Shown piece by piece: positions 1 to 12,149 of a stretch of 64,000 nt of DNA. Source of the stretch: Corylus avellana (taxonomy: Eukaryota; Streptophyta; Magnoliopsida; Fagales; Betulaceae); assembly GCF_901000735.1 (NCBI RefSeq), contig NC_081543.1, forward strand, positions 10,833,921 to 10,897,920, given 5' to 3'. Made by a program: the position numbers and the translations under genes. Below the pieces are notes generated by a model. It was not told the DNA's origin, made no database searches, and saw nothing but the letters and a program-made list of their open reading frames with translations. Each line of letters begins with the position of its first letter. Position 1 is the stretch's first letter.

Positions 1-1525
1 TAAGGGGTGACCGAACCACTCCTAGCCAAGGGCTCGGCCACCCGAGGGGCGGAACTACATGGCCCCTTGGGGGCTGCCCCTCCCCCCCAAGGGGCCATGT
101 AGTCCAAAATTTTTTTTTAAAAAATGCTTAAAAGTTTTTTAAAATTAACATTTTATCCCTAAATTTTTTAATTTTGCCTTCCAAAACTTCGAATGCTAGT
201 TCCGCTTCTTGCTACCCCTTAAAATTTGTTTCTTGAATTTATAAAAATATTTTATCTTATTAAAATTTTTAAATTATTTTTATTTTTTTAATAGTTTGAG
301 TTGTTTGGAGGTGACATTGACTCCGTTGATAGTGTGGGAACATTTATGTAAATATGTACTTTTTATATAAATAATGTAAATAAGCATGGGACCATTTCTA
401 TCGCTTCTCTCGCCATCGCCATCGCCACCAAAACCAACATGACAGATTGACAGGAAACAGGACCCACGCGGTGTTAAATTCGTCGGACTCAAATTATCAC
501 TATATATGTACAAGTGGATGCAATACTCAGTAAAGAATATTCATTATTCATCAAACAAAAAAGACACCAAAAATTAAAAAGAATCTAGCATTATTGACGT
601 GGGTTTCGCACCAAACCCATTTGGAATATCCCTTTCATACAAATTCAAGTCATTTTCAGTCGTAGAAAAAAACAGAAAATATATAGCATCATCGTTGATA
701 GCAAAACAGATTTTTAGCACATCTAGTAATTTAGATATCAGAAAAATGTCAGATAGTATTTATTGGGTTCATTTTCCCAAACAAATTTAGAATAGTCCTA
801 TAAAGGCATTGTGATTTTTTACTGTCTAAATTGTTAAAGATAAGAAATTTTAAGGATGTTTCTTACCCTTATGGTAATTTTTTTTTTTTCAAAATTTTTT
901 TTTTTACATATTTATTTTGACCTGAATATACAACTTATTTCTTTACACTAATAAATAATATTTTTTAACTTTTTTCTCACTAAAAACATTAAAACTCTTT
1001 TCACCCTAATATCATATTGATTCTTGTTGCTATTAAATAAATAAATAAAATAAAATAAAACTTTGCCAAACACATGCTGGACTTTTTAGCCCATGCTCAT
1101 GTTGGGGAATATTAGATGTTCTCATGTTATTTTTCTCGTGTCCTCATGATCTTATGTGCAAAGGTGCATCTGGTAAGTTTTTTAATCTAAAATTTTTTTA
1201 AAAATTATTTAAAAACAAAAAAAAAAAAATTTATGCTCAAATCTTCTACTAGCTCCAATTAAATAAACCCAAATTTCATATCTTTGACACCTTTAGCCCC
1301 TATTAAACTCAGCCCAGCCCAAATTTCAGCCAAAAAATCAAAGTAAACTGAAGGAGAGTGTTTTCCACTACTTTTTACCTACTAGGCAACCACAATTTTT
1401 TTTTTTTTTTTTTGCTTGTTCATTGTTGTTGGCTGCTACTACGTTGTGATTCTGTTATGTAAGGAGTGAATCGTTTTCCACTGGCCCTACCTTCATTATA
1501 TTTTATTTCTACTTCTATTAAAATA
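1..1525. repeat. Left arm of a large inverted repeat
   Basis: The first 1.5 kb is the reverse complement of 6211-7732. Pairs include the GC-rich block at 1-110 against 7625-7732 and the stretch around 1081-1180 against 6590-6665. The arms are similar but not identical: a GCGATG-type triplet run at 410-427 has one more unit in the right arm, and poly(A/T) tracts differ in length. The match is still good at base 1, so the true outer end lies outside the window and no target duplication can be read. The arm has no credible gene. It could be the terminal inverted repeat of a large DNA transposon or a foldback element. Confidence 0.85.
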
Positions 1526-1773
1526 AAGAGAAATTGTATATAAAATCCTTAGGTAAACGCGCCTTTATTAAAAACTCTCTGGGTTTTTTTTTCCGGAAAT
1601 TTAGTCCCTGGGTCACTCGAAACTACTAGAAAACTCCCTACCGTCAATTTTTGTTAACTGCCGTTAGTCCACTCAAAACTCACCGTTTCATCTGATTAAA
1701 ATATTAATTTTTTATTAATTTAATTTAAAAAAAATTAATTAATTTTTTTTTTTAAAAAAAAAAAAGAAAAAAA

Positions 1774-1873
1774 NNNNNNNNNNNNNNNNNNNNNNNNNNN
1801 NNNNNNNNNNNNNNNNNNNNNNNNNNNNNNNNNNNNNNNNNNNNNNNNNNNNNNNNNNNNNNNNNNNNNNNNN
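1774..1873. other. Assembly gap (100 N)
   Basis: A run of exactly 100 N, the conventional placeholder for a gap of unknown size. Confidence 0.99.
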
Positions 1874-4543
1874 AAAGTGAATTTTCCCAAAAAAAAAGTG
1901 TGGGGTGCCCAAATGGCCAAAGAAGTGGCTACGGCCACTCCCAATTTTTTTATTTTTTATTTTTTTTATAAAAATTTGTGATTTTTTTAAATAAAAATAA
2001 ACTAGTAGGGGCAATTTAGTATTTTCCATTATTTCTATTAGAGAAAATAGAAATGGTTAACGGATGGGCCATTGAATTTTATTTTATTTTATTTTATTTT
2101 TTTTTTTCACTTTGGTTTGGTGCATTGTAAAAATTGAGACATTAGAGGTCAAAATGAAATTAAAAAAAAAGAGGACTCAGCTTCAGTGCTGTAGAAAATA
2201 TTTACAGGATATATGCTGTTACAACAATTGACCATCTAGATTAAGTTTTACCATTCTTAAGTCTAGCGACATTGTATAAAGAAAACAAAACGTCGGATAA
2301 ACGCTTAACCACAACACAAAACAAACAGTCTATTTTGAAATCCATCAAAACACCACCCAACAGCCTGTCATCATAGAGACTTCATCTGAAATTTCATAAA
2401 ACCATCCACCGTAAGTGCTACATTGAGAAACACCGCTATAAAACAACAATATCAGGACTAAAATAATTTGAAACTTTGAGCTTGAAATTTGAAAGAAAAT
2501 AGCAAAGAAGGATTATGCAGAAATTCATTACCAAACAAAAACGCTTGGATTGTAGCTTTTGGAATGAAGGCCTCGTGTCGCATCTTCTAGGGTTATAAAA
2601 AACTTAGTTCCGAAATCTTGAAATGAATTATCAAAATTTCTCACTATAGCATCCAAGATTTTCGTACATATACCTGGGAAAAAACAATTAAGATCTTTTT
2701 CACAGGATTAACGAGTGGCATGCGTATCCTTCGTATACTGATCCTTCTTATAGTTATGAAGGTGATTATATATGTTCCTTAAGAAGGTTGGAAGGGAGGT
2801 AATATTGGTATTGGAATATTTAGTACCAAATTTTGTTTTTGAAACAAGTAAGTAGTTTCAGTTAGGATTCACTCTCATCTTTTCATACCAGACATGATGT
2901 AGGTTGTATTATGGATTGGGCAGACTGAAGTTATTATCAAAGATGATGCCAGTGTCTCTGGGTTGATTTCGTAAATGAACTACTGCGTGAATAAAATTAA
3001 CCCCATCATTAGGGTTGAAAAAAATTAGGTGAAAAGCCTCATAGAAGAAGGCCTCTTTTTCTATTTAGCACCGAGAGACGGCATGTAAAAATTTTAGAAA
3101 AGAAATAAAAGTAGTCTTTTGGAAGCTTAGAAAACCCAATACATAAAGTGGCTTTGATTAAAAAAGCTACCGGTTAGTGAAAGTGTACCAAGTCATTCGA
3201 CACATCGTCATCAAATCGACTATCATTATTTACTGAAGCAAAAGGGAACGAAATGCGTAACTCGAGTGTTATTGATATTCATAATCGACTGTACAATTCA
3301 CCACAGAAGTATGATGACAAGTGATATGAATGGATTTTGTGGTCAATTGTTCTAAAACTTTTATGACCACCTGAACCAAATCCTATTAAGTTGCTAGCTT
3401 GGTCAAATTCCCAAATTTTACAAGAAGTATACCAATGTTCGATCACCATGCAAGAGTTGTATCCATTCTTCATATGTCTATAAAAAATTCAAAAAAGATA
3501 AAAAAGAACTAGATATATATATATAAAAAAATAATTAAGAAAAAAAAAAAACTAATTTGATTAAATAAGAAATAACAAGGAAAAATTATACTTTGCCTCC
3601 CAAAATTTGAGCCATTGTTCAATTTGACCTCTAATGTTTCAGTTTTTATGATGCACCACATCAAAGTTTCTAAATTTGTCACGTGGCAGGAGTATTTAAC
3701 CCGTTGTATGCATGGGGTTTCTCTCTTTGGCTAGTTTGTCCCCTAGGTCTCCACACGTGGCTTTCAACGCAAGAAAAATGTATCTTTTACGCTTATGTAG
3801 TTTTATCAACTCTCCTAATTCCCCACTAAAAGTAAAATATAAATCCAATAACTACTTATAAAAAGTAATTATATTAAACAATGAGAATACACTTGCAACA
3901 AGGATAAGGATAAAAGATACTGCAATTTATGTAAGGAAAATACAGGGTACTATAAATTTTACTACAATTCTCTTATAAGCTCACGTATCTATATATAATG
4001 AGTGCCACATATACACCACCACATGTGTGAAAAAATTAAATATATAAAATTTGACATGTAAATTTAATTATTAGTAGTTTATTGTCACTTTAGTTTGTAA
4101 GAGAATTTTTAGTAAAAAATCTAGAATCCTTAACAATAACGCCCTTTATGCAAACTATAACATGAATGCCAATTACATTAAGAGTAATGCTAGTTACACA
4201 CATTCTCACACCTATCTTTCTACATCTATAGGTGAATTTTAAAATCACCATTGAATTTAAATTCAATAAAGACCTACCACAAATTCAATGCGAGTTTTAA
4301 AAGCCACCTATAAAATTAGGGAGACTTACTCTTAAATTAGAAAGGTGCTATATATGTCGATTTAGATGGCGTCACCTTATAGGTCCATTAGTTGCACATC
4401 AAATGACTTCCAACAAAAGAATAACATACAAACAAAAGCGTAAATCTAAAGGTAAAATTATTTCGTCTATAGAAAAAAGCCTCATAGAGCTTTTCAGAAG
4501 AAGAAGAAGAAAAAAAAATTTCATTCTTAAGCTTCCTAGAAAA

Positions 4544-4563
4544 NNNNNNNNNNNNNNNNNNNN
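4544..4563. other. Assembly gap (20 N)
   Basis: A run of 20 N inside the self-complementary AAGCTTTT-rich stretch. Such hairpin sequence is hard to assemble. Confidence 0.99.
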
Positions 4564-4770
4564 AAAAAAAAATTTGGACAATAGCTTCATTTTTAAGCTT
4601 TTGCCAAAAGTGTTTTTTTGACCATTTTTAAGCTTTTTTGACTCTTAAAAGCTCTTTTAATTTTTTTATCAAACGAATACTTTTTTCTTTAAATAAACAT
4701 TTTAAGTATTAAAAGCACTTTTAGAATTCTCAAACTCAATCAGAAACATGCCCTTATGAGTTTGTGGAAT

Positions 4771-4928
4771 AGGATCCTCTCCATTTCAAAATCCCTCCAT
4801 TTTTTCTATTTAGTGCATTTTGAAGAGTATTGCATTTAATACACTACCCTTATTAAAACGTTTGGACAACACTACCTTTCAAAATGCACTAAATAAAAAA
4901 GATGGAAGAATTTTGAAATGGAGAGGAT
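4771..4928. repeat. Short hairpin MITE of about 158 bp
   Basis: The two ends are near-perfect inverted repeats of about 54 bp. The left end reads aggatcctctccatttcaaa and the right end is its complement (tttgaaatggagaggat). Most of the element is therefore one long stem with a loop near 4830-4870. It has no coding capacity. This structure fits a non-autonomous DNA transposon (MITE). The superfamily cannot be assigned because no clear target duplication is visible. Confidence 0.7.
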
Positions 4929-5173
4929 ATTTTTTATGAGGTTTGTTGGCAATTGGCATGGCATGGGTAGAAACGATGTAAAAGTTGTGGTCATTGGTCA
5001 ACCAAGCTGTTTTTCAAGCTCAGCAGTCAGCAGACTCAGCAGCCACCCCTCTCTCTATCTCTCTCTCTCTCTCTATTTACACATACATATTAACATACAC
5101 ATATATATATATAGAGAGAGAGAGAGTCCAGTACTTATGCGTGGAAAGCTACAGGTTGGGAAGAAAGAGAGGA

Positions 5174-5326
5174 ATGGGATCTCAAAGTAGGGCTATGCAG
5201 GCAGGCGTGGGAGGTCTGGATGGCGGAGGAGTAGCAGCCGGCAGCCGCATAGTTGTAGCAGATCCACCTCCCTCGCAGACCACCAACAGTGAGGCAGCAC
5301 CACCGCATACTTCCGACGAGGATCAG
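5174..5326 (+). CDS. Orphan first coding exon (51 codons) of an unrecognised gene
   Basis: An ATG at 5174 opens 51 codons that are GC-rich compared with the surroundings and end in phase 0 at CAG followed by a strong donor, GTGAGT, at 5327. The predicted peptide is rich in Gly, Ala, Pro and Ser, starts MGSQSRAMQAG and ends TSDEDQ. Upstream there is a CT/TA/GA microsatellite leader at 5047-5128 like those in plant 5' UTRs, with TA runs that could act as a TATA region. No matching second exon was found before the right inverted arm at 6211. I do not recognise the protein. It may be a gene fragment captured between the inverted arms or the first exon of a decayed gene. Confidence 0.4.
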
Positions 5327-6053
5327 GTGAGTGCACTGCAAATACACACTCCTTTTACCCTTTTTTTTTTTTTTTTTTTTTTTTTTTGTGGGTCACTCTC
5401 CTAGAAAACCGGAAGCCAGTTGAAACTAGTTAATACTTTTTTTTTTTTTTTTTAACAGTTTTTCCTTTTGCAATTCTTCATTAATTATTTTCCTCTTATT
5501 TTGTTTGGAGTTGAAAGAGAGTATTGCTGATATTAATTAATGCTAGATACCATATAAATTTTTTACAACTTAATAGTCATCTCTTGGTAATATATATTAC
5601 TAATTAAATCCTATCACGTCAAATTTAATAATTTATAAAATGTTTATATATATATATATATATATATATAGTCATGCAGAATTGCATGAGTTTTAAGGGA
5701 AAGGAATTTGGAGTGGTTGGTTTACGACCGCCCATTTGACGTGGCTGCCCATAATTGGTGGCGTGCACGGGGTTGGATGGAGTTTAAAAGTGAATGGTGG
5801 GATAAAATATGTGGGTCAAATCTTTATTAATTAATAATAAAATGAGATGCTTCTATTATATTTGTGCTTAGCCACGTTCTTGTCTATTTGTGTATTATAA
5901 TTAATTTATATATTCTATACAGGCTGTACTTGTGTGGACTTTTGTGCTCCAATCTTATCTTTTTATCTTTTATTTTTTATTTTTTGAAAAAAAAAAATTT
6001 GAGTGGTTGCTCTAGGCTCTTCCAATCTTATTTAGCAAAAGCGAGAAATGCCA

Positions 6054-6084
<31 letters not shown>

Positions 6085-6210
6085 CTCTTCATTGTTGTAG
6101 GTGAAAATTATTTTATAAAGACTAAATAAGAGAAATAAGAGCAATTTTTTTTTTATATTTTTTTTAATAAAATTATTTTCACATAGACAGTGGTGGATTC
6201 CAGAATTTAT
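5327..6210. other. AT-rich sequence with poly(T) and TA runs, no gene seen
   Basis: Contains a poly(T) tract at 5361-5387, a TA microsatellite at 5646-5670 and another long T run at 6057-6083. If the exon at 5174 belonged to a functional gene its intron would begin here, but no convincing acceptor with an open exon was identified. Confidence 0.5.
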
Positions 6211-7732
6211 CTTAATAGAAGTAGAAATAAAATATAATGAAAGTAGGGCCAGTGGAAAACGATTCACTCCTTACAGAACAGAATCACAACGTAGTAGCAG
6301 CCAACAGCAATGAACAAGCAAAAAAAAAAAAAAAAAAAAAATTGTGGTTGCCTAGTAGGTAAAAAGTAGTGGAAAACACTCTCCTTCAGTTTACTCTGAT
6401 TTTTTGGCTGAAATTTGGACTGGGCTAAGTTTAATAGGGGCTAAAGGTGTCAAAGATATGAAATTTGGGTTTATTTTATTGGAGCTAGTAGAAAATTTGA
6501 GCATAATTTTTTTTTTTTTGTTTTTAAATAATTTTAAAAAAAATTTTAGATTAAAAAACTTACCAGATGCACCTTTGCACATAAGATCATGAGGGCACGA
6601 GAAAAATAACATGAGAACATCTAATATTCCCCAACATGAGCATGGGCTAAAAAGTCCAGCATGTGTTTGGCAAAGTTTTATTTTATTTTATTTATTTATT
6701 TAATAGTAATAAGAATCAATATGATATTAGGGTGAATAGAGTTTTAATGTTTTTAGTGAGAAAAAAGTTAAAAAAATTATTTATTAGTGTAAAGAAATAA
6801 GTTGTATATTCAGGTCAAAATAAATATGTCAAAAAAAAAAAAAAAATTACCATAAGGGTAAGAAACATCCTTAAAATTTCTTATCTTTAACAATTTGGAC
6901 AGTAAATAATGGCAATGCTTTTATAGGACTATTCTAAAGTTGTTTGAGAAAATGAACCCCATAAATACTATCTGACATTTTTTTTTTATATGTAAATTAC
7001 TAGCTATGCTAAAAATCTGTCTTTGCCATCAACGATGATGCTATATATTTTCTGTTTTTTTCTAAGACTGAAAATGACTTGAATTTGTATGAAAGGGATA
7101 TTCCAAATGGGTTTGGTGCGAAACCCACGTCAATAATGCTAGATTCTTTTTAATTTTTGGTGTCTTTTTTGTTTGATGAATAATGAATATTCTTTACTGA
7201 GTATTGCATCCACTTGTACATATATAGTGATAATTTGAGTCCGACGAATTTAACACCACGTGGGTCCTGTTTCCTGTCAATCTGTCATGTTGGTTTTGGT
7301 GGCGATGGCGATGGCGATGGCGAGAGAAGCGATAGAAATGGTCCCACGCTTATTTACATTATTTATATAAAAAGTACATATTTACATAAATGTTCCCACA
7401 CTATCAACGGATTCAATGTCACCTCCAAACAACTCAAACTATTAAAAAAATAAAAATAATTTAAAAATTTTAATAAGATAAAATATTTTTATAAATTCAA
7501 GAAACAAATTTTAAGGGATAGCAAGAAGCGGAACTAGCATTCGAAGTTTTGGAAGGCAAAATTAAAAAATTTAGGGATAAAATGTTAATTTTAAAAAACT
7601 TTTAAGCATTTTTTTTAAAAAATTTTTGGACTACATGGCCCCTTGGGGGAGAGGGGCAGCCCCCAAGGGGCCATGTAGTTCCGCCCCTGGGGTGGCCGAG
7701 CCCTTGGCTAGGAGTGGTTCGGTCACCCCTTA
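6211..7732. repeat. Right arm of the large inverted repeat
   Basis: Reverse complement of 1-1525. The inner edge lies where cttaatagaagtagaaataa (6211) pairs with the complementary text at about 1500-1522. The outer GC-rich block at 7630-7732 contains its own small hairpin around ccccttgggggag / cagcccccaagggg. The open frames at 7214-7453 and 7626-7865 are accidental: they run through repeat sequence and show no domain. Confidence 0.85.
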
Positions 7733-8129
7733 TTTGTATTTATTTTTTATTTTTATTCAAATGGGAAAATGTTTACAAAGAATAGTCTTTTTCACTTTTA
7801 ATCCAGATGAAAGAGAAAATGAAAGACTAATTGAAATGCTTCCCAATAACGACCAATCTAACTAAATAATGTATTCTAAAATTAGCACTTCTAGCAACCT
7901 TACAAGCTTTCCAGCTATGAGAAGATAGGAGGTTACAGTTGATGTCTAAAATGATGGAGGCAAAATTCCAATCCATAAAAAGATAAGGCTTCTAGTCACC
8001 CCCAAGAGTTTTTGTATAATTATATTTTTTTTTAGAGATATGATAGGGGCTCAACTGAGCCCCATTTAGGTCAACAGGTGAATGAGTCAAAGATGACATG
8101 GATGAGTTAGGAGAGGATGTGAATGTCAA
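7733..8129. other. Intergenic sequence, no gene seen
   Basis: AT-rich sequence between the inverted arm and the first LINE fragment. It may include older LINE debris but no domain could be read with confidence. Confidence 0.4.
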
Positions 8130-8440
8130 AAAATTATGGGGGAATGGGGTTTAGGGACTTGGAATGTTTTAATTTAGCTTTGTTAGCTAAACAAGGATAA
8201 CGTCTTGTACATCACCAAGATTCACTTGTGGCGAGAATATTTAGGGATAAATATTACCCAAATGGGAATTTCTTGGAGGCATCTCTTGGGTCTAGTCCTT
8301 CTTATGCTTGGCGTAGGATTTTTAACGCTTGGGAGCTGCTCAAGGAGGGAATGGTATGGCGTGTGGGCAATGGGGAGAAAATCAGAATTTGGCATGACAA
8401 GTGGTTGACGACTCCTACTTCATATAAAGTTCAATCATAA
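8130..8440 (+). mobile_element. Degenerate LINE ORF2 fragment (plus strand)
   Basis: The plus-strand frame covering about 8228-8440 encodes FRDKYYPNGNFLEASLG, then SYAWRRIF and WRVGNGEKIRIWHDKW. This is the conserved block between reverse transcriptase and the zf-RVT region in plant L1-type LINE ORF2 proteins. The same block occurs in the minus-strand LINE at 10190-10440 (KYYPNSPFLEANLG, SFAWRSI, WRIGNG), so these are two diverged elements facing opposite ways. The fragment has an in-frame stop just before it (near 8196) and no poly(A) tail was recognised. Confidence 0.75.
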
Positions 8441-8873
8441 CATAGCAGAATACTAAGGTAACTAATCAAAGAGTAGTGTCTTTGGTTCTGCAAGGAGAAG
8501 CGTCTTCGTCTTCTACCCAAAAAGATAAAAACAAGCCTGTAGGCAAAAAGAAAAATAAAAATACGCAAAGTATTTGAGAGAAAATTCTTTGATTTGATAA
8601 TAATTCAATTGATTGAGTTTTACATAATAAGCTAGCTTATTTATAGAAGAGAAATACTTGTAGAGAAAGTAAACATAATCCTAGTAACAATAGTACAGCT
8701 CTGTACTTGCTGAGCAAGAAGTTCGTTGATTTATGAGGAATTAGTTTCTTCTCAAAAAGACTTAACTTTTTGGACATATGTTTAAATTTTTTTAAATTTC
8801 AATTTTGAATCTGACACAACTCTTATGTGACTTTGTGCCACGTAAGTAAAAGTTGGGTTTAAATGAGGCTTAG
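8441..8873. other. Spacer between the two LINE remnants
   Basis: AT-rich sequence without a recognised gene. It lies between the plus-strand LINE fragment and the poly(T) stretch that marks the tail of the minus-strand LINE. Confidence 0.4.
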
Positions 8874-10960
8874 TTTTTTTTTTTTTTTTTTTTGAAAAGA
8901 AATATGATGATTATCATTGATAATAATAACTGAGGTGGAGCATAAGACTCCATCAACAATCAAAAGATAGAGCAACTTGCTCCATCAAAATAATGTCACT
9001 AATACAATCCGGAATTTGATCCCTCCAAATCATATCACTGACATTTGTAATAGCCTCCTTTGCAAGTCGATGTGCCGCTTCATTAGCTTCATTGTGTATA
9101 AACCCACATCTCCACCTTGAGAAGTTTTGCAAAACACCTTGCTTATCCTCCACAATATGACCGAAAGGGCTCCAATTATTCTTGCATGAATTAATTGCAT
9201 CCACTACTAGTTTGGCATCACCCTCTAGAACTAGCTGTTGTATGCCCAAGTCTCTGCATAAACTCTCTGCATGAAAAGAGGCAAGGGCTTCTCCCGTCGT
9301 TGGTTCAAAGCTCCCACTTCGTGTCTTGCACATTGCAGCGATTACATTTCCTTTTTCTTCCCTAGCAACAACTCCTATCCCCATTCTTCCACCAGCTTTG
9401 TCTATAGCTAGATCCCAGTTGACCTTAAGCCAACCTTGTGTAGGCCCTAACCATTTAATCTCTTTATTGTTGATGTTCTCGTCCGTAGCAAGAATTGTTG
9501 GTTCATTCGCTTTTTGAAATTCATGAACATATACTTGCGCCTCCTTCATTAGAACATTTGGGTTGATGAGGTTACCTTCATGAACCCATTTGTTCCTCCG
9601 CATCCATATCTGACGAGCAAGGTGAATGAAAAGCACAACATCTTCTTTCCCACATCTGCCCAATATAAACTCAGCCACAAGCATAAAATCGTTACCTTCA
9701 ATTGCACATTTTGGAAAACTGTCTTGCTGCAACCCCACACATCCGTAGGTGCTAGGCAACTCCATATTGCATGCATGACCGTCTCTGGTTCCCTTTCGCA
9801 TATTGGGTAAAAAGGCTCCTTTACCACTTTTCTTCTAAGCAGGATGTCTTTTGTAGGGAGCACGTTATGGCATGCTCGCCAGAAGAAATTTTTTTTTTCA
9901 GCATTTGACATGGGTAAATGCCTTAACGTCTTCCACAGTGAGCTCTCCTTCACCTATTTAGAGCATTCTGGGACTGTTCTACCTTCCACCTCCATTGCCA
10001 AATGATAGGCACTTTTGACTGAAAATTCTCCCGATCTATTACCTCACCAAATCTGGACATCGGGTTGGTTCGTATGGCTAATGGGGATAGTAGTAATTAC
10101 CTTTATTTCCTCTACCGTGAATAGGTTTGTTAACATATTTTGATCCCACCAGACCATGTCCCACTTAATGAGTTCGTGCACTCTACTGTTTGGTTCCAAA
10201 ACCTTTGGTGGAGACTGAATTCGGTATGTTGAAGGTTTTGGAATCCAATTATCTTCCCATATATGCACATCTTTTCCATTCCCAATTCTCCAAATTAAAC
10301 CAGCCCCGAGAAGGTCTCTTGCTCCATGAATACTTCGCCAGGCAAAAGAAGGTTTCGATCCAAGGTTCGCCTCCAAAAAAGGGGAATTTGGGTAATATTT
10401 TGCCTTCATGATTTTTGCAGTAAGACTCTCTGGAGACTTCAACAGTCACCAACATTGTTTCGCCAATAGGGCCTTGTTGAAATTCACCAAATCTCGGAAC
10501 CCCATACCCCCCACGACCTTTAGAAAGCCCCATCTGACTCCAACTCATCTAGTGTATTCTTGATTCGTTCTCTTGATGGGCCCACCAAAATTTTTTCATC
10601 AAAGAATTAATTTCAGTACATAGACCTTTCGGGAGTAGAAAGATGCTCATACTGTAAGTTGGTATTGCTTGGATCACCACTTTCAATAATATCTCCTTTC
10701 CCGCCTACGATAGAAATTTTAGTTTTCAATCACTGAGATGCCTCCATACCCTCTCCTTAATACACTTGAAAGCTTGATTGCGAGATTTCCCCACAAATGC
10801 TGGCAATCCAAGGTATTTGTCGTATCGCTGTGTTGATGGAAGTCCTGGCACCCTCACTATCTCCTGCTTAGTTTCTGTCGTCGTACTACGACTGAAAAAA
10901 AAAATCAACGTTTTTGATTGGTTCAACCTCTACCCCAAGGCCTTTTCATATGAGCTCCTA
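8874..10960 (-). mobile_element. 5'-truncated L1-type LINE, ORF2 3' half
   Basis: On the minus strand the order of domains is the end of reverse transcriptase (YLGLPAFVGKSRNQ near 10780-10810), the linker with KYYPNSPFLEANLG, the zf-RVT zinc region (LPTKDILLRR, HAIWSCL near 9770-9860) and a C-terminal RNase H. A 20-base T run at 8874-8893 is the poly(A) tail seen from the other strand and fixes the 3' end. The element stops upstream of the RT catalytic core near 10960, as is usual for LINEs cut short during reverse transcription. Several frameshifts and stops separate the pieces, so it is dead. Confidence 0.85.
8953..9801 (-). pseudogene. LINE ORF2 remnant with RNase H domain
   Basis: The longest open part of the LINE. 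Its first third is the end of the zf-RVT region and a linker (IHLARQIWMRRNKWVHEG). The rest is a plant-type RVT_3 RNase H domain, recognisable from WLKVNWDLAIDKAGGRMGIG, GEALASFHAE, LVLEGDAKLVVDAI and FIHNEANEAAHRLAKEA. The expected acidic residues appear: the Asp of NWDLAID, the Glu of FHAE, the Asp of EGDAK. It is part of the transposon, not a host gene. Confidence 0.8.
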
Positions 10961-12149
10961 TCATATCTTTTTTTATTTTTTATTTTTTATTTTTTTTTAT
11001 TGAGAGTAACACGTGTTATAATTTTATTTACTTTGACATAATACACTAATGAAATTCGTCAAGTTTTTTAACAGAAATTGACAGTAGAGAGTAATTTGTT
11101 ATTTATTGTATTCACTCATCACATTTTGATGCCAACAGAACTTACTACAAATCAAGTAAATTACATGAATTGATTTTGGTTTGGTAATGAATTTAACATA
11201 TATGAGTAAAAAATAAATAAATTAACCCAACTACCCAAGATAAGATAGGATACATTTCTAAAAAAGGCAATATTTTTCAGTTCTAAAAAAACCCCTTCTA
11301 ATCTTTTTTATATTCCATCAAAATTCTTTTTCAACCCAAAATCAAAATCGCTTTTGAAACTTATTATTATCAAATATAGCGATAAAAATTAATTATCAAA
11401 CGCTTCGTCATGCTCTTTCCCAAATGACCACGTGCATATATTTATTCCAGAATTATCTCGCCACAGTGCGAGTCCCGACCAATTGCCTGAAAACTTGACG
11501 CACAAAGCAATAAATAAATCAAAAACAAATGTAAGTGCAACTTTGCAAGTTGGTTGAGGAATGTCGGACCCTGATTCCCCTCTTTCTCTCGCGCTGAGTT
11601 GAAGCTGGGGTGTAGTAATATGATCTGAGCTTTGAATTCAAGGTTTTATTCTTCAATGCCGGAGGTTATCTGCTCGACCCCATAAGGAATTCCTTTTCTT
11701 TCATGGTTTGTCCGATGTCCCATCTCTTATTTTCTCTTATTTTACCCTTCTATTACTCAGAAAAACCTACCTGTTCATTTCCATATTAGCGATTGTTAAT
11801 GTCCAGGATTTTCAGATCTCTCTTTCCTCAACTCTCTATTTGGATTTTGTTTATATAATTTTATCTCCTTTTCTTTATTTTTTGATTGCAAATTTGCGAG
11901 TGACCCACCTCTATTTCTGATGCCTTTCTATTTGTTTGAATGTCTGTCTTCGTTAATTTCTATGTGTGATTCTTCTTCTATGGTTATACTTGCATGTTTT
12001 TACTTTGACAATTACTTGATAGCTGCGTGTACATAAATTTCTCTATTTGATTGTTCACTTGTGTAATTAAACGTTTTTGCTTTGAAATTTCTTTTTTTGG
12101 TATATTGAGAGAAAACCCAGTCTTTATTTTGTTGAGTACATGATACCGA
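10961..12149. promoter_or_regulatory. Upstream region of the polyamine transporter gene
   Basis: From about 10970 to 11160 there is repeat-like sequence (aacacgtgttataattttat, gaaattcgtcaag) related to the inner part of the inverted-repeat element at 39.6-40.25 kb. From about 11550 on, a CT-rich stretch at 11577-11596 and T-rich sequence resemble a plant promoter and leader. The 5' UTR probably starts here and may hold an intron, but the transcription start cannot be fixed from sequence. Confidence 0.4.

Larger units (their letters stand above)
1526..4768. other. AT-rich interior of the inverted repeat, no confident gene
   Basis: This stretch holds two assembly gaps, long A/T tracts and pieces of dispersed repeats. 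The text around 2100-2160 (gcattgtaaaaattgagacat) recurs in inverted form near 3600-3660, which suggests a nested inverted-repeat element. A GC-rich block at 1890-1945 resembles the GC-rich cores at 1-110, 31.1-31.3 kb and 62.9-63.0 kb. A short minus-strand open frame at 3279-3473 has no recognisable domain. Around 4480-4750 there is an AAGCTTTT-rich, self-complementary stretch typical of hAT-like MITEs. No conserved protein domain or RNA gene was seen. Confidence 0.6.

Noticed and set aside
3279..3473. 64-codon minus-strand frame inside the large inverted repeat
   Set aside because: It looks slightly protein-like but has no recognisable motif, no neighbouring exons and no promoter signals.
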